This document shows positions 44,869 to 57,227 of a stretch of DNA of 64,000 nt, in pieces. The stretch spans positions 4,030,001 through 4,094,000 of the forward strand of contig JBLDXI010000007.1 of the NCBI GenBank assembly GCA_047495785.1. Reading direction: 5' to 3'. Every line of letters starts with the position of its first letter. Position 1 is the first letter of the stretch. The stretch is from Lepidodermella squamata. Its lineage: Eukaryota > Gastrotricha. The position numbers were made by a program, and so were the translations under genes. The notes beneath the pieces were generated by a model. That model ran no database searches, was not told where the DNA came from, and saw only the letters and a list, made by a program, of their open reading frames with translations.

Positions 44869-45843
44869 TAAAAATAATTATTTAAATATGTATTTAATTT
44901 CGGATGAGTTGTCGCTGGACGGGTTGACATTTCAATTCTCGCTGTTCCGTACCATTGAGGATGGTAATTTTGAACACTTCAACCGTTAAGGCTCTGACTC
45001 TGTTCAAATATTTATAAATATCTATATAATATACAATAAATAACTAAAAATCCGCTCAGCCATCTGGCTTTCCAACGTCTGGGTAATATCTCAGTATTAT
45101 CAATTCTTCATCAAATTTTGGTGATTTTTCTAAGATATATGTTGGGAGTGAATTCATTTCGTACCAGCTTTTCAGATTGTGATGCCGAAGTCGGTTTGAC
45201 CTGAGCTTTCATGAGGTCTCCAATTTTCGCAAGACGCAAGACGCGAAAATGTCGAGCAATCTATTTATACATTTTTCCGAAATTAGACCCAATGATCGTT
45301 AAATACTTAAAACTCACAGTCCCATTCCTATTCATGTGTAGCCAAATTTTCTCGTCCTACATTATTCACAAATTATAAATCGATTGAAAATCTCTATGAA
45401 AAACTTAAAACCACCAGAAACTCACAAAAATCAAAATTCGCCGTATAAAAACTTATTTCAATTTTCAGAATGTGTGGAAATAATTTTTTTCGAATCGAAA
45501 ATCATGGAATTACCCTCTTTAACTAACAACTGAAAATAAAAAATTCGTAAAAATCTGAATTTTTCGAAAAATAAACACGTCCAAAATTTAGGTAAAATAT
45601 TTCACCGCAGCACTATTTAACAGCCACATGAATTTGCCCTCATGTTTGAAAATGAATTTTCGCTTAATTTCCAAGGGTCTTCTCCGGAAACTTTCAGTTT
45701 CCAGTTTTTCCTCGATAAGCGCCTTTATTTGCTAGTCAATCGCTCTATTATATCGGGTTTTTTCTTTGTTGTACATAGGCTGTTCACAACAACTGATCTG
45801 CTTTCTACTAAACAAATCCGACTTGGTTTGAGGCGAATCCGCA

Positions 45844-48800
45844 ATGTCTATCAACTGGATAATTGCATGTGTATTTGTCGTCATTTCGACAATCCTACAG
45901 CCATCACTCGCATCGTGGGTGCGCTGTTTCTCGCAATTTGACGATTCTTTCGACCAGATTTGCCGCCGAGACCGCGTCGGTTGTGACATTCTGGAAAACT
46001 ACAAAGTAATATTTTTAGCAGATTCGACTGTAGAAGATTCAACCAATTTTATTAAATTAAACCTACCGAGAGAATATTCTCTCTTTCATCCGCGATTTAA
46101 GATTTAACAGAAGAAATTAACATTTACCGGAGAAAACCCGAAAACCCAAATGGCAGCTGGTTCGGTAATTTTCGTTATTTTGCGCGGTTGGACCAAGTTT
46201 CTCCGGGCCTTTTTAATCCCATTAACAAGCATTATACTCCCGTTTTGCAGGTCAAAGGTCACACGTGCACACGTGATCAAAACGTGTGATCAAAACACTA
46301 AAATTGTAGGTTGTTGCTAGTGTGGTAGTTTCATTTCGTCATTTCGTCACCATGAAAAAAATAAATAAAAAAAATGTTGTGAGCTGGCGTCGAACTATCA
46401 ACCTCTGGTTTCCTGAGCTATAGCTTGAACCACTAAACCACACAGGAGACACATTGAACCAGTCTTAGAATCAATTGATATAGGCCACAGTTAAAGCATA
46501 CTTCAACAAGATAGATGCACACGATTTTAAGACAACTTGCTTGCTTAGTGGTTCCAGCACTAGCACTGGCCATGAGATGTGTGATTTCGTCTCTCATTTT
46601 TGAGGTTCAGAACCCTATTCCGTGTATTTCTTTGCTTAGGGTAAATAATTCAAATGGGTGATCGTGGCGGGCCAATTTTTGTACCACAGGTAGCTCTTGA
46701 ATCTGGATAAATCCAGGTAAATTTTGGCTCTTATCGGGTCGATCATTTTTGCGTAAAACATTCGCTGAACACTTTTCCATCCATCAAAACCCTGCAATCC
46801 GTACTTCAATTTTTTCTGGTTTAAATTAAAAAACTAAAAATTAAATAAAAATTGAGATTGAGCAACAGATATGTTTGCCCAAGTCAAAACTCTAAATTAC
46901 CTAATTTTTATCTTTATTTATTTCAGTTATCAGGCAGAATTTACGCTAACAAAACTTCGTGCATTTTTGGGGTAAAACGCCTTCATCTGGCTGATTTCTC
47001 GATTCTTAACTATGGTTTGTTCGTAAAATAGACTGCTCACAGCTGCTACAACCCGAAAACCTTGACCATTCGCTGTTTACCAGGCGACATCCCTTGCCCG
47101 GCTAATTTCATAGAGGTATTGCGAAAGCATTAAACGTAATTCCATGCGCCTATTTCCATTTCCGACTATTTACTTTGAAGGTCGAGCGATTCAGGGGTTT
47201 TGATTTGCTGCGAAATAGCCTGGCGGATTGCGAGAACTCGTCGAACGTACGGATTTATTTTACATTTCAATAATTTAGAGGGCTTGAAAAAGTGTCATAA
47301 ATCGGTGCAATGGTAAATGAAAATTCTTTATGAAATAATTTATACGCAATTGGGTGTTGATGCCGGATGGTTCGACACTTTTAACAGCCCCTGGAATTTC
47401 TCCCCTTTTTATCCAGAAACTGAGGTATCAACGCTGTCTAAATGGTTCGAACTATGCTGCCTGCATGCCTACGTCGCTGCAATGTCCGCCCGGAACGGTA
47501 AGGTGGATAAATTTATCCTCTTTCGACTGAAGCTTAGGATTGGTCAATACACTATAGTTTAATTTTAGTTGTCTGACTCGCAGGTTCCATCTCGCTCATA
47601 TCAAACCCTGTCCACGTGCATCGCCTCCTACCGTAACTTCAACGGAAATTTCCAAGTTCTGATATAACTGGACTATTCTGTTGCAAATAGAAGCGCGTCC
47701 CATCGAAAATGAGCCGCACATTCGCTGTTTCAACAGGCAATCTGGTGCTTTCCTGGGCTGCCGGCTAGCGTCTAGCGGCTGCTCGGAGGCTTCCAACGAA
47801 ACCTCAGTAATGCTATTGGATAAGAAACCATCTTCTATAACTTTCTATAACTTTACTATTACTTCAGGGAATCAGTCCTAGACCATACATTGATCGAGCA
47901 CACTGTGACAAATGGGTGAGATTTATTATATCTTATGAAGCGGAAGCACTTGAGGAAGCACTTGAGGATAGCGTTGGAGGATTTCGGATTTTGTATCTGA
48001 AATTGCTCTCGGTTGTCTTTTTCAGAATGCAGCTGCTTGTCGGAAGAACGGTCGTGTTCAGTGCCGAAACAGGTGTCCAAGTGGTTGGAGTCTTGTGCGT
48101 ACCATCTCGTGGATGTATTACTTGTTAGGATTACTCTGTATCGTTAGGTCAAAGTTTTTCAAGCAACGCCGTCGTCGTTCGCGACAGCCTATGCCCAATG
48201 CTTGAACTACTCAGCCGCAGTTAATCCGCCGGTATATAGCTAATGCATTAGATAAAGGTGACTCTATTATTTCGTTTTGCCTAGATTCGTTTCAAGCAGT
48301 GCCTCGATCCAGCCACAATGAACTTGGTTACTTGCGTTCGCACGATTGACAATTGCCCAGCTTCGTCCGTGAGTTGGCTACCAATCTGTGTTCGCAAGAG
48401 TTGCTGTTTTTTTAGACCAACGATTTCTCAGTTGACATCGATTTCACGACATACGATGGATGCATCTCTGGTGAGCGTGACTTCGGACGTCAAACTTCCC
48501 TAGATAAGGATGTACCTATATTGCGGATTCTCAGAGTTATGTCCTTTAAGGAAATTCGCGTTTGAAAGCCCGAATTTACACGGCTTTTTCTAGCTCAATA
48601 ATATCCCGAATCCAATGGCGCGGCTTCGAAGTTAGTTTTAATACCGAACGCCGAGCTCATCCTAGGTTCAAACTAAAATTTACTGTCATATATTCCGAGC
48701 CACATCTTACTCTGTAATTTGTCGAAATTCCTCGAAATTCTAGGCGACATTATGATTTTCAAATCGAGGCTAATTTTTGTTGCAGCGCCGAAGCCTGCAA

Positions 48801-51800
48801 ACTATCCACATATTCGTTGCTTCAAGAACGAATCACCATTCGAGTTCACGGGTTGTGTGGCTTTACCCGGCCAATGTCAAGCAGGACAGTCGAACGTAAA
48901 GCTAAAGCGTCAAGTACATGATTAATTTCAGAGCTTTCAATCCTCAGGTGATCGACAACAAAGTGTACAGTACTTTGGGCTTCTGCATGTACGGGGTAAG
49001 TTTTACGTTTTACCGGTGTGTTTTTTAAGAATCGATTTGTTGTTTGAAATTACGGGTCACTGAAAAACAAGCTATCCACTTTATCAGAAATTTTAACCAG
49101 GTGCATTGTCAAGTCAAGCCGGTGCCTCTGCAGGTACCTGAAATTGTAAGAATTTTCTAAAATTCAGTAGTCAAAAATTAGATTATCCCGGCTTTTGCCG
49201 AAAATGGATGGTATCTGAAACCCAAAAATTGAAAAGATCATGTGTAAAATTAGTTTAAGAAGCATTGTGGAACCGCTGGTAAGTTGAACTTTGGCGCGCA
49301 CGCTGATTGGTCAATTTATCGTTGCTAATGACTCCGGAATGAAACAATTTAGTCGTGCGATCCACTAATAAAATTATTTTTTATTTATGCAAAAAATGAC
49401 CTTGCCACACCCTCTGCACGGTTTCCATTGACCACGAGCGTAAACTCCATATTAATGGTGGTAAATTGCTGCGGCAAAAGACACTTGTTGAAAAAAATCT
49501 TATGGATCGTACGACCAACATGTTTCATCCGGGAGTCATAGCAACGATCAATTGACCAATCAGCGTGCGCATTGGATTGGACTTTTAAGTGGTCACACAA
49601 TGAAGGCCAAACAGCACTCACGAAATCAGCACCATTTGCAAGAAAAAAGAAACAATTCACTTTTTAACGCTCAATTTTCAATTGTTCAGAACAGTGCTTC
49701 TCAACCTTTTTCCATTTTGGGCCATTTTTTAACTCATTTTCCATCCCTGCGGGCCGCATGACTTCGGCCCTCGCCGGCGGGCCGCTACCACTGTATTGTA
49801 AGAACACAGCGGGCCGCATGTTCATGATGTGAGCGAAATTAAACAGATATTAATGCTGTTCAGTCGCTAATTTCATTGCAATTTAAAACACAAAAAATTT
49901 AACAAAATTGGGCAATCACGAGTAAATTATCAAGTAAGTATCTAGTTTTATGAGCAATTTTTATGAGCTAACAATGTCATTTCCGCTCATCGCAAAAAAA
50001 AGAAACTAGAAAATCATAACTGGAATTTATTTACGCAAAATATTCAAGAACGGGCCTTGAGGCTTGAGGGCATTTGAAAAAATGGATTAGAGTGAATGGA
50101 CGAATAAGGGAAGGAGTGGCTTTAGTGGCATTAGTGGTGTGGTATAAACTGCGTTAAGTTCAGTGGCGTAGCCAGGATTTTTGTTTGGGGGTGACAATTT
50201 TTCACCCTCGACCTCGAATCAATTCGCGAGCGAAGCGAGCTTTAACTGACGCTTTTTTGGGCATTTTCAACCCGAAAATGGGCTTAACACTTTACGGGCC
50301 AAATACGCATATTTGCGTATACGAAATTTTGCAGAAAATGGCCGTATACGCACATTTGCGTAGGCGAAAGTGATGCTTTTTTGCGATTTTTTTCTTCATA
50401 AACTGAATGCCTAAAAATCACGAAAACTGCTTTGATTAGTCAATTAACACCTGAAAAATCTAAATGTCAAGTCAAAATCGCGATAGAATGCTTTATTGGT
50501 CGAAAAATCACTGATTATCGATTATCGATTATCGATTATCGATTTTAGTTCGACACTGAATTTTTTCTAGATTACCTATCAGATTCGCCACAATTCAAAT
50601 CGTTATCTCAATATCTTCCCCTATTTTTAAATGTGCAAGAAAGACCAGTGACAAATTAAAATCAATATTCGTAAGGGAGTTTTGGCTGCAATTTTGGGTG
50701 TTCAGTGTAATGTGGAATGCAAAGCGCGATCATAAAAAAAGCTTGCTTAAATTAAACTGCAACTCTGTTTGAGTTATTTTTTCGAATGAGCAAAATATGA
50801 ATATTTATTCTCGGTGCCTTCTCTGAGTATATGGGAATGATCAGATCCTTCCTATTTTATGGCTCCCGGGGAAGGCGGGTCAAAAAATGTTCAGAGATGG
50901 ACAAGGAAATTCAAATTTCCTTTCACCCACCTTATCCCCCGTATACGCATATGTGCGTAAATACGATTTGCAAGATGGATCCGTATACGCATTGGTGCGT
51001 AAACGCTTTTTGCAGTAAATGGCCGCATACGCACATGTGCGTAAGGCTTTTGCAATGTGGGGCCGTATACGCAAATATGCGTATCTGTTTTTTGGTTATT
51101 ACGTAATATGGGTGCATCCAAAAAATCCGGGACATCGACCACTGATCTTAGAGTTCGACCCTCTTTCAGAAAATACAATAATCTCGGGGTCGAATTTTCG
51201 GACTGGCACGTCCAAAAAGGCTCGGACGTTAAAGTGTTAAAATGCATCAAAATAGGGATGATTCATAGGAACCTTGTACTTGGACCTTAAAGCTATTTAA
51301 AAATAACTGATAACAAGGCTTTGCGGGCCGCACCCAATACAAGTTACCTATTTGAGTGCCGGGCCGCACAGAATCGGGCTGCGGGCCGCATGCGGCCCGA
51401 AAAATGAAGGTTGAGAAGCACTGGTTCAGAAAAATCAGATTAAACTCACCCGAAGTTCAGGACTCATTTTGCCAGCATGGCATGATCGGAGGTATGAATT
51501 TTATAAATCAGCAGAAAGCTTTTTTCATGAAGAATCCTACCGTGCCCAAGGCGGCACCTATAGCTAGTTACAAGTAACGGTTGATAGCTAAGTTAGTGAG
51601 GTCGACCTCATAAAGGGCGATTCAATATCGACTCGAAAATCGACGAAATATGTAGATAGGTTTCGGCAACAAACGGCTCCTTCACGTGGTCATGGCGCCA
51701 TGACCACGTGAAAGAGCGGCACGCGCAAAAATGTTGAAAACACAACAACATTTCTAAGTAAAAAGTAAAACATGCTAGTTTTCAAAAAGGATACGCGCAC

Positions 51801-54800
51801 AATTGGATCCGTTCAATTTATTCTAGGCTGCGGTCTACTGTATTCCGCCTAATCCCCCAAATTCAAATGCAACAGTCGGCTTCTGTCGAGCTGCAAAATG
51901 CCCGGACGGTCTCCGCTTTTACCAACAATATCCTGGCTCGCAACGTATTGAAAACAATTGGAAGGATAATTCAACAACTGGATATGACGAATACTTTGAT
52001 CCTGATGTTACATTCGGCGAGTACTATGCTAAATGCCTCGGAAATCTGGTGAGTCCAATTGAGACTAATGTGCCACACCGCTTTATCTGATGCCAATTTC
52101 AGCGGCCGAGTGTACCTTGTTTGACATTAAATAGCTACTTATTGGGGTTTTGCGCAGGCCCCGGAAGTGATCTTTGTAAAAACAACGCTTATGTGAGTTC
52201 TTTTACCTTGAGTTATTTCCCAATGTATATGTCGTATGGCGCGCAACAGATGAACGCTAGGGGATAGAGCTGTGCCGGTCTGAAAACTCAGAGCAACTTT
52301 TGGATCCCGTTGATTTTATTTGTTGAAAAATTATTTTTCTACAAATTAAAATTTTATACAGGATGATTTTTAATTTACGTGAAAAATGTATTTATCTTAG
52401 CAACACGATTGTAACGCTGCTACCGGCATTTACTATTTGTCAGTTGGACAGCGGCGCGCCGTGAGATCTTCATCTCGATCTTTACGCTTGAGATCGTGCG
52501 CTCGTTTGGCCTCTCGTATTTTTTCATTCGCACTGCTAGTACTTAGCCATTGATGAGATTTTTCAAAGAATGATAGTGATTACGCTACGGGTCAGGAAAA
52601 ATGATTTAAATGAGCGATTAAATGCACACCGCTAATTATCTATTGTTGGACTGTAGTGTTGAGAGCAGATAAAGGTGGCATTCAAGCAAGCTTGTTCTAT
52701 TCCACTAAAAACACATCACAAGGAATTCCTTTGTTAATTCAGTATAATTCTGACAAAAATAAAGTTAGGATACAGCTTCGACTCAAGGTTCCAGCAACTT
52801 TCGCAACGATATTTCTTAGCAAGGTTTCCCCCGACTACGTCATTATTTTTGTCACGGATTGATGAGAAAAGATGCGTTCCCATCAAGCAGTATTATGAAA
52901 AGTCATATTACCTATTTATTCTGGCACAAAAAACTCCTATTCATTTTACTAGAACATTCGATTTTTTTCAAATTTTCTTCCGGGCTTATGTAAGGACCCT
53001 TCTCTTACTGTGCGTCTCCTACTACTTCTTATCGGTCGAGAGTGAGTATCCGCAATAGGTAAGTTTTAAATTTGTAATACAATAATGCGTAGTGTGAGGT
53101 GTAACAGAAAATAGGCTATTTTTTCTTGCCCATTTTTTTATTTGTCTGATCTTCTTTGAAAGTTTTCTGCCAATTGGACTGTTTACGACAATCAATACCA
53201 GTGCCTCTACGGTTAGTTTCGAAATCAGCTCCAAAAATATGTTTTCATGGTTGAATTTCTTTGAAAAGCACCTGCGGCTAACCTGCCTCACATTCGATGC
53301 TTCACGAACAACACGGTTCAGTGCATTCGCGACAAACGCAATTGTTCTGTGAGTATTTGATCACCATCAATCAATGTTCAATGTTTATTTTCATGGTTTG
53401 CTTTGTTGCCTCTATAGAATGTTTTCGATGGTACGTGGATAAACACATTGGAAATTTGCAACACAGCAGTGAGTGGTTAATTTGTCTGCAACGACATCTA
53501 TTAATTTTTATGTTAATGTTATCCAAGGTTTTAGTTTATGAATGACTTATTAAAAACGCGGATGGCTAAATCAAAGGAAGATTAATGATGCGATTAGGAA
53601 TCGTGACATAGAATTCGGACCATCTTGATTATTATTATTATCATTTCGAAAATATATTCATGAAAAAAATATGATGGTACAAAATTCGAGGAAACAGAAG
53701 GGCACGCAGGCCACTAGCTCTGAACCGTATTGCGGGTAATGTTATAATATAAAACAGTTCTGAAGAGGGAGAATGTAAATAATCAATAATAACAATAATT
53801 GCAATCAATAATAATAATAATGTTGCAATGACAGCTTAAAAACTATAGAATAGATTAGAATATAATCAAAGCTAATGATTTTCCAATTGTTGAGTTTTTA
53901 ATCAACTGTTGTCGTTCCAGGGGTTTAGGTATTGTTACGCTCAGAGCACTGGTAACAGGCTGTGCGTTGCTGCTTCTCAGACTCCATCATGCCCGGCTGG
54001 TTACGATGTGGTATGGTTTGATCGCCAGTTTTTACACAGCGTGAACAGCAGTGCTGAAACTTGTGCTAATATAGTATGGAGGTGAAATCAGCGATTCGAC
54101 GGCGAGTGCGGGCTACGACAAATGTTCCATCGGCACAGCAATGGTAGGCGTCGAGTTCTTTTAATGAAAATTAAATTTAATTAAATTATTTGATAAATTT
54201 AAATTTTAATGAAAACTTCGACTATATAAAGCCTTTTCTACTTTCTGAGAGGAATTCGTTTGCCTGCAGAAAATGGCTTACATTGCTTCTAACCGTGTCA
54301 TTTTTCACGAAAATATAAGTATCAAGACTTGATAAACCGTTATAACTTCCGGTATCATAACATGAAAATTCCCAATATTTGTGACAAAATCGTGAATAAT
54401 AAAATTCCCGGATCTTCGCTATTTCATTTTTGAGAACTTTGAATTCGAGAATAATTGATAATTTTGCAGCCATGGTGGATATTACCGTAAAAAATTGAAC
54501 AGGCCGCAGCCATATTGCTTGAAGGGTGCCGAATAGAAATCTTTTGCTAGACTGCAACATTTTCGTATTTTATGCGGTTTGAAAGTTTGCCAAAGAAATC
54601 TTTCTCGCTAATAGGTTATATTTATTTTTGTCTTGCCAGATACCGCATTTTCGTTGCTTCGACAGCACGAGTAACGCCTTCAAGCTATGCATTCCTGATG
54701 GCGCGTCCTGCCCTGAATCAACGGTAAAACAGTTTTCACTCTGTGTAAATGCATCATTTATTCATTTTCCCACTTGCAGCAAAACGTCGAGAATGCGAAA

Positions 54801-54848
54801 GTCATATATCAATCGTACAAGAAGTGTGTCGATAATGATAATACCTGA
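45844..54848 (+). CDS. CRP-B: secreted protein of twelve 4-Cys modules, paralogue of CRP-A
   Basis: Hand-assembled 23-exon model, 630 residues: 45844-46005, 46927-46971, 47032-47115, 47181-47246, 47417-47497, 47584-47632, 47691-47806, 47868-47915, 48026-48094, 48148-48219, 48285-48368, 48416-48470, 48786-48895, 48948-48995, 51827-52048, 52103-52192, 53163-53211, 53269-53348, 53418-53468, 53921-54010, 54075-54143, 54640-54723, 54780-54848. Exon by exon it matches CRP-A: identical lengths except modules 8 (-12 bases), 9 (+6) and the last (-3). Splice phases are the same and all 48 module cysteines are kept. Twenty exons of unchanged length and three whole-codon indels argue for purifying selection on both copies. 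The same leader followed by Trp-Val-Arg-Cys-Phe indicates secretion. Function unknown; matrix, cuticle or mucus protein, or protease-inhibitor-like, are only guesses. Confidence 0.85.
46025..46640 (+). mobile_element. Decayed TA MITE split by a SINE-like insert
   Basis: Left part 46025-46228 matches the MITE interior (AAACCTACCGAGAGAATATT, CTGGTTCGGTAATTTTC). The rest resumes near 46568 with GGCCATGAGATGTG. Lies in CRP-B intron 1. Confidence 0.6.
46330..46460 (-). mobile_element. tRNA-derived SINE-like head
   Basis: On the minus strand TGTGGTTTAGTGGTTCAAGC (A-box-like) is followed about 30 bases later by GGTTGATAGTTCGACGCC (B-box-like). It does not look like a complete tRNA gene, because the acceptor stem and anticodon arm do not fold convincingly by eye. 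Its body differs from the 39.3 kb SINE. Confidence 0.5.
49260..49605. mobile_element. Inverted-repeat MITE in CRP-B intron 14
   Basis: CGCACGCTGATTGGTCAAT at about 49298 is mirrored at about 49550-49570, with extended imperfect inverted repeats (GACTCCGG / CCGGGAGTC) over about 60 bases. Confidence 0.6.
49692..51423. mobile_element. Non-autonomous hAT element (1732 bp) with palindrome array
   Basis: Termini CAGTGCTTCTCAACCTT and its inverse, a sequence typical of animal hAT ends, with GGGCCGC-rich subterminal repeats. Perfect 8-bp target duplication GTTCAGAA (49684-49691 and 51424-51431). No transposase ORF is supported. Inside lies a TE-like CAGTGGCGTAGCCAGG terminus (50162) and a tandem array of short palindromes (50300-50350 and 50941-51085). 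It sits in CRP-B intron 14. Confidence 0.85.
50941..51085. repeat. Tandem array of TACGCAnnTGTGCGTA palindromes
   Basis: Four units of about 38-40 bases. Each is a near-perfect palindrome of the form CGTATACGCAYATGTGCGTA followed by a TTTGCA...ATGG(C)CCG spacer. Two more units lie at 50306-50365. Units vary inside the palindrome (ATATGT, ATTGGT, ACATGT, AAATAT), but the two arms co-vary only partly. Confidence 0.75.
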
Positions 54849-55547
54849 ACAAGGCCGAACAAGGGCTGGAGTTCAACAGCTCGCTTGAATATATTTGTGT
54901 AATCCATTCATAAAGCATGAGATTTTGCTTCATTTTGAGATTTTGATCGGTGGTAGAAATCGGAATGCAATCAATTCATCCGCATTGTAGAATTTAATTA
55001 TTTTCCTAAATTGCAGTTCTGTACATACTAACTCTGTCAACTTTGGTTTCTGCCTTTATTGGGTGAAATACTCTGCAACGAAAGCGAATTTTCGATGTTT
55101 TAGGCCACTTGTTGTTACATAGTTGTTGATAGCTATCAGATATCCAACCATCGAACATGTAGCCATCTCCCTTCTTGGCCTCGATGACGTGTCCAAGCTG
55201 AGACGTGCCCGACCGTAGCATTACGTCTCTTCACCCCTCTTAACAAAACCTTCACCCCATGCGATTTTCAATGTACGTTTTCGTCAGTATGGGAATTAAG
55301 CACGTTGGTAAAACGAGTTTATTCTCGTAACGATCATCGTTTTTCCTGGCTTTTCGTATAGGTACCGCTGCTTTTCCAGCGAGTTCTACAGCAATGTCGG
55401 ACTTAACAAGCTTGCCTTAAACGGTTATTCACTATGGATAACAGTTTTTCAGTGTTTAAAGATACAGTGCACTCCCTCGATAAAGGCACTGGTTCGGGAG
55501 CCAGACCTGGTCTTTAAACAAGGGAAAGCTATAACGATAGCGTTAAT
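54849..55547. other. Spacer between CRP-B and the kinase pseudogene
   Basis: The first part is similar to the sequence after CRP-A (38.26-38.6 kb), as expected for a duplicated 3' flank. No gene is supported. Confidence 0.4.
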
Positions 55548-55726
55548 TGAATGCGCTGCTCACACCATCCGATGGTTGCTGCCCCATGAACCTGCTGTCA
55601 CCTTCATTGGCCCTATCTGCACGTACCGTATTGGCATCATCTTGGTCGGGAAGGCCCGCCACTTTGGCATCAACAAAACCGTCGACCACCCGACCGGCTG
55701 CTGCATGATCATCGTTTCGCGCGAAC

Positions 55727-57227
55727 CATAGACATAATATCAATATAGACTGACTACTCACGAGAAAAGGGGTGTAACGCCATGGGCGCCAGATGTTCTG
55801 CTGATTCATCAATTTCTTGGAGGCCAAAAAACGTAAAATTCAAAATGTCAACCATTGATTTCTCCGCAATTAAAGGTCGCATCAGAAAGAACCAAATGCT
55901 ATCTGATAGATCCCTTCAAGAGGAACAGGTTAATATTTTTTTCAAAATTTCAATAATGAAGGAAATGGTACAAAATTAGGATGACAGTTTTTGCATTCAG
56001 AAATAAACTCTGAAAAATGATTCGAAGAAAGTTAAATTGAAGGACTTTTTCAGGAACACATCAAGGAATGGGTACCATTTGCGCTTTTCCCTCTTGCGCT
56101 TTCCCACTTGCGCTACCTACGCTTTCCCATTTGCGCTGCGATTTCAATTAAAATTTCAGAACATTGCCATATACGTGTAATCAGCGAGGAATTATTATAA
56201 AATGATAAATTAATATAATAGAGCTCAAAATTTAGAACAAAATTGTCAATTTTTAGGATGTTTCAAAGAAAAAGTCTCGAAGATAAAAGAGATGGAAAAA
56301 TGCCATCAAATTCGAATTTATTTAATTTTCTCTCGCACATCCACTGCAGGGAATTCATCGAGGCCCCTCGAATAATCTTGTTGATATTTGAATTTGTCTG
56401 GCATTCTTCTTGACCAGGTTGTCGACTTAGTCCTTAGTGGTGCGCGCCTTTAGATTTGGGCGGTAGATTTTTGACGTATTTTTTAAGTTTTCGCTGGCGA
56501 CCGACATAGCCTATCGCACATTATCTGTATGATGATGATCGAGCACCAGACGTTAAGATGCCTTTTTCGGCGCAATTTGTTCTATCAATTGTGCCAGCTC
56601 TAAATACCGTTTTTGGTTTGATCTGTCAGGCCATGCATACTTCATCCCGCTATGGCTTCGTCAAAGTACATGGGGTCGCGAAACAATTAGTCGTGAAGAA
56701 GAACACCTGTTCACTAGAAAAAGTTAACAATTTTGTTCTAAATGTTGAGCTCTGTTATATTATTTCATCATATTTATAATAATTCTTCATTTAATAAACG
56801 TTTTTGGCATTATTTTGAAATTTTAATTGAAATCGCAGCGCAAATGGGAAAGCGCAGGTAGCGCAAGTGGGAAAAGCGCAAGTGGGAACATACCACATCA
56901 AGAGCTACCTTTTGATACTTAGAGCGAACTTGGATGAATTTCCTCCAAGAAATTGATGAATCAGCAGAACATCTGGCGCCCGTGGCGTTACAACTTCCTG
57001 GAACCAACAACTTCCTCTTGAGGCACAGCAATCTGAAACAGCCGAGAATTGTCGCGAGGTAGTTTACCAGTACTACTACGGAATGATTGCCGCTAAATTA
57101 TCCCAGTGATCATCATTTTTGTTCTGATTTAATTTTGATACACTTTGTTGTGATTTATATACTTTAATATAAATAAATACACCCCTTTTCTCGTGAGTAG
57201 TCAGTCTATACTGATATTATGTCTATG
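55727..57227. mobile_element. Foldback transposon FB4 (1.5 kb with nested insert)
   Basis: Termini CATAGACATAATATC and inverse, perfect 8-bp duplication GCGCGAAC (55719-55726 and 57228-57235). The outer 100 bases are almost identical to FB1. It contains the inverted-repeat element at about 56070-56886. Confidence 0.88.
56068..56892. mobile_element. Inverted-repeat element nested in FB4, CACATCAAG duplication
   Basis: Arms contain short near-tandem CTTGCGCTTTCCCA / CATTTGCGCT units mirrored on the right (GCGCAAATGGGAAAGCGC). CACATCAAG flanks both sides (56059-56067 and about 56893-56901), a 9-bp duplication. Confidence 0.7.

Noticed and set aside
46390-46460. A functional tRNA gene on the minus strand
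   Set aside because: A- and B-box-like sequences are present, but no convincing cloverleaf or acceptor stem; better read as a SINE head.
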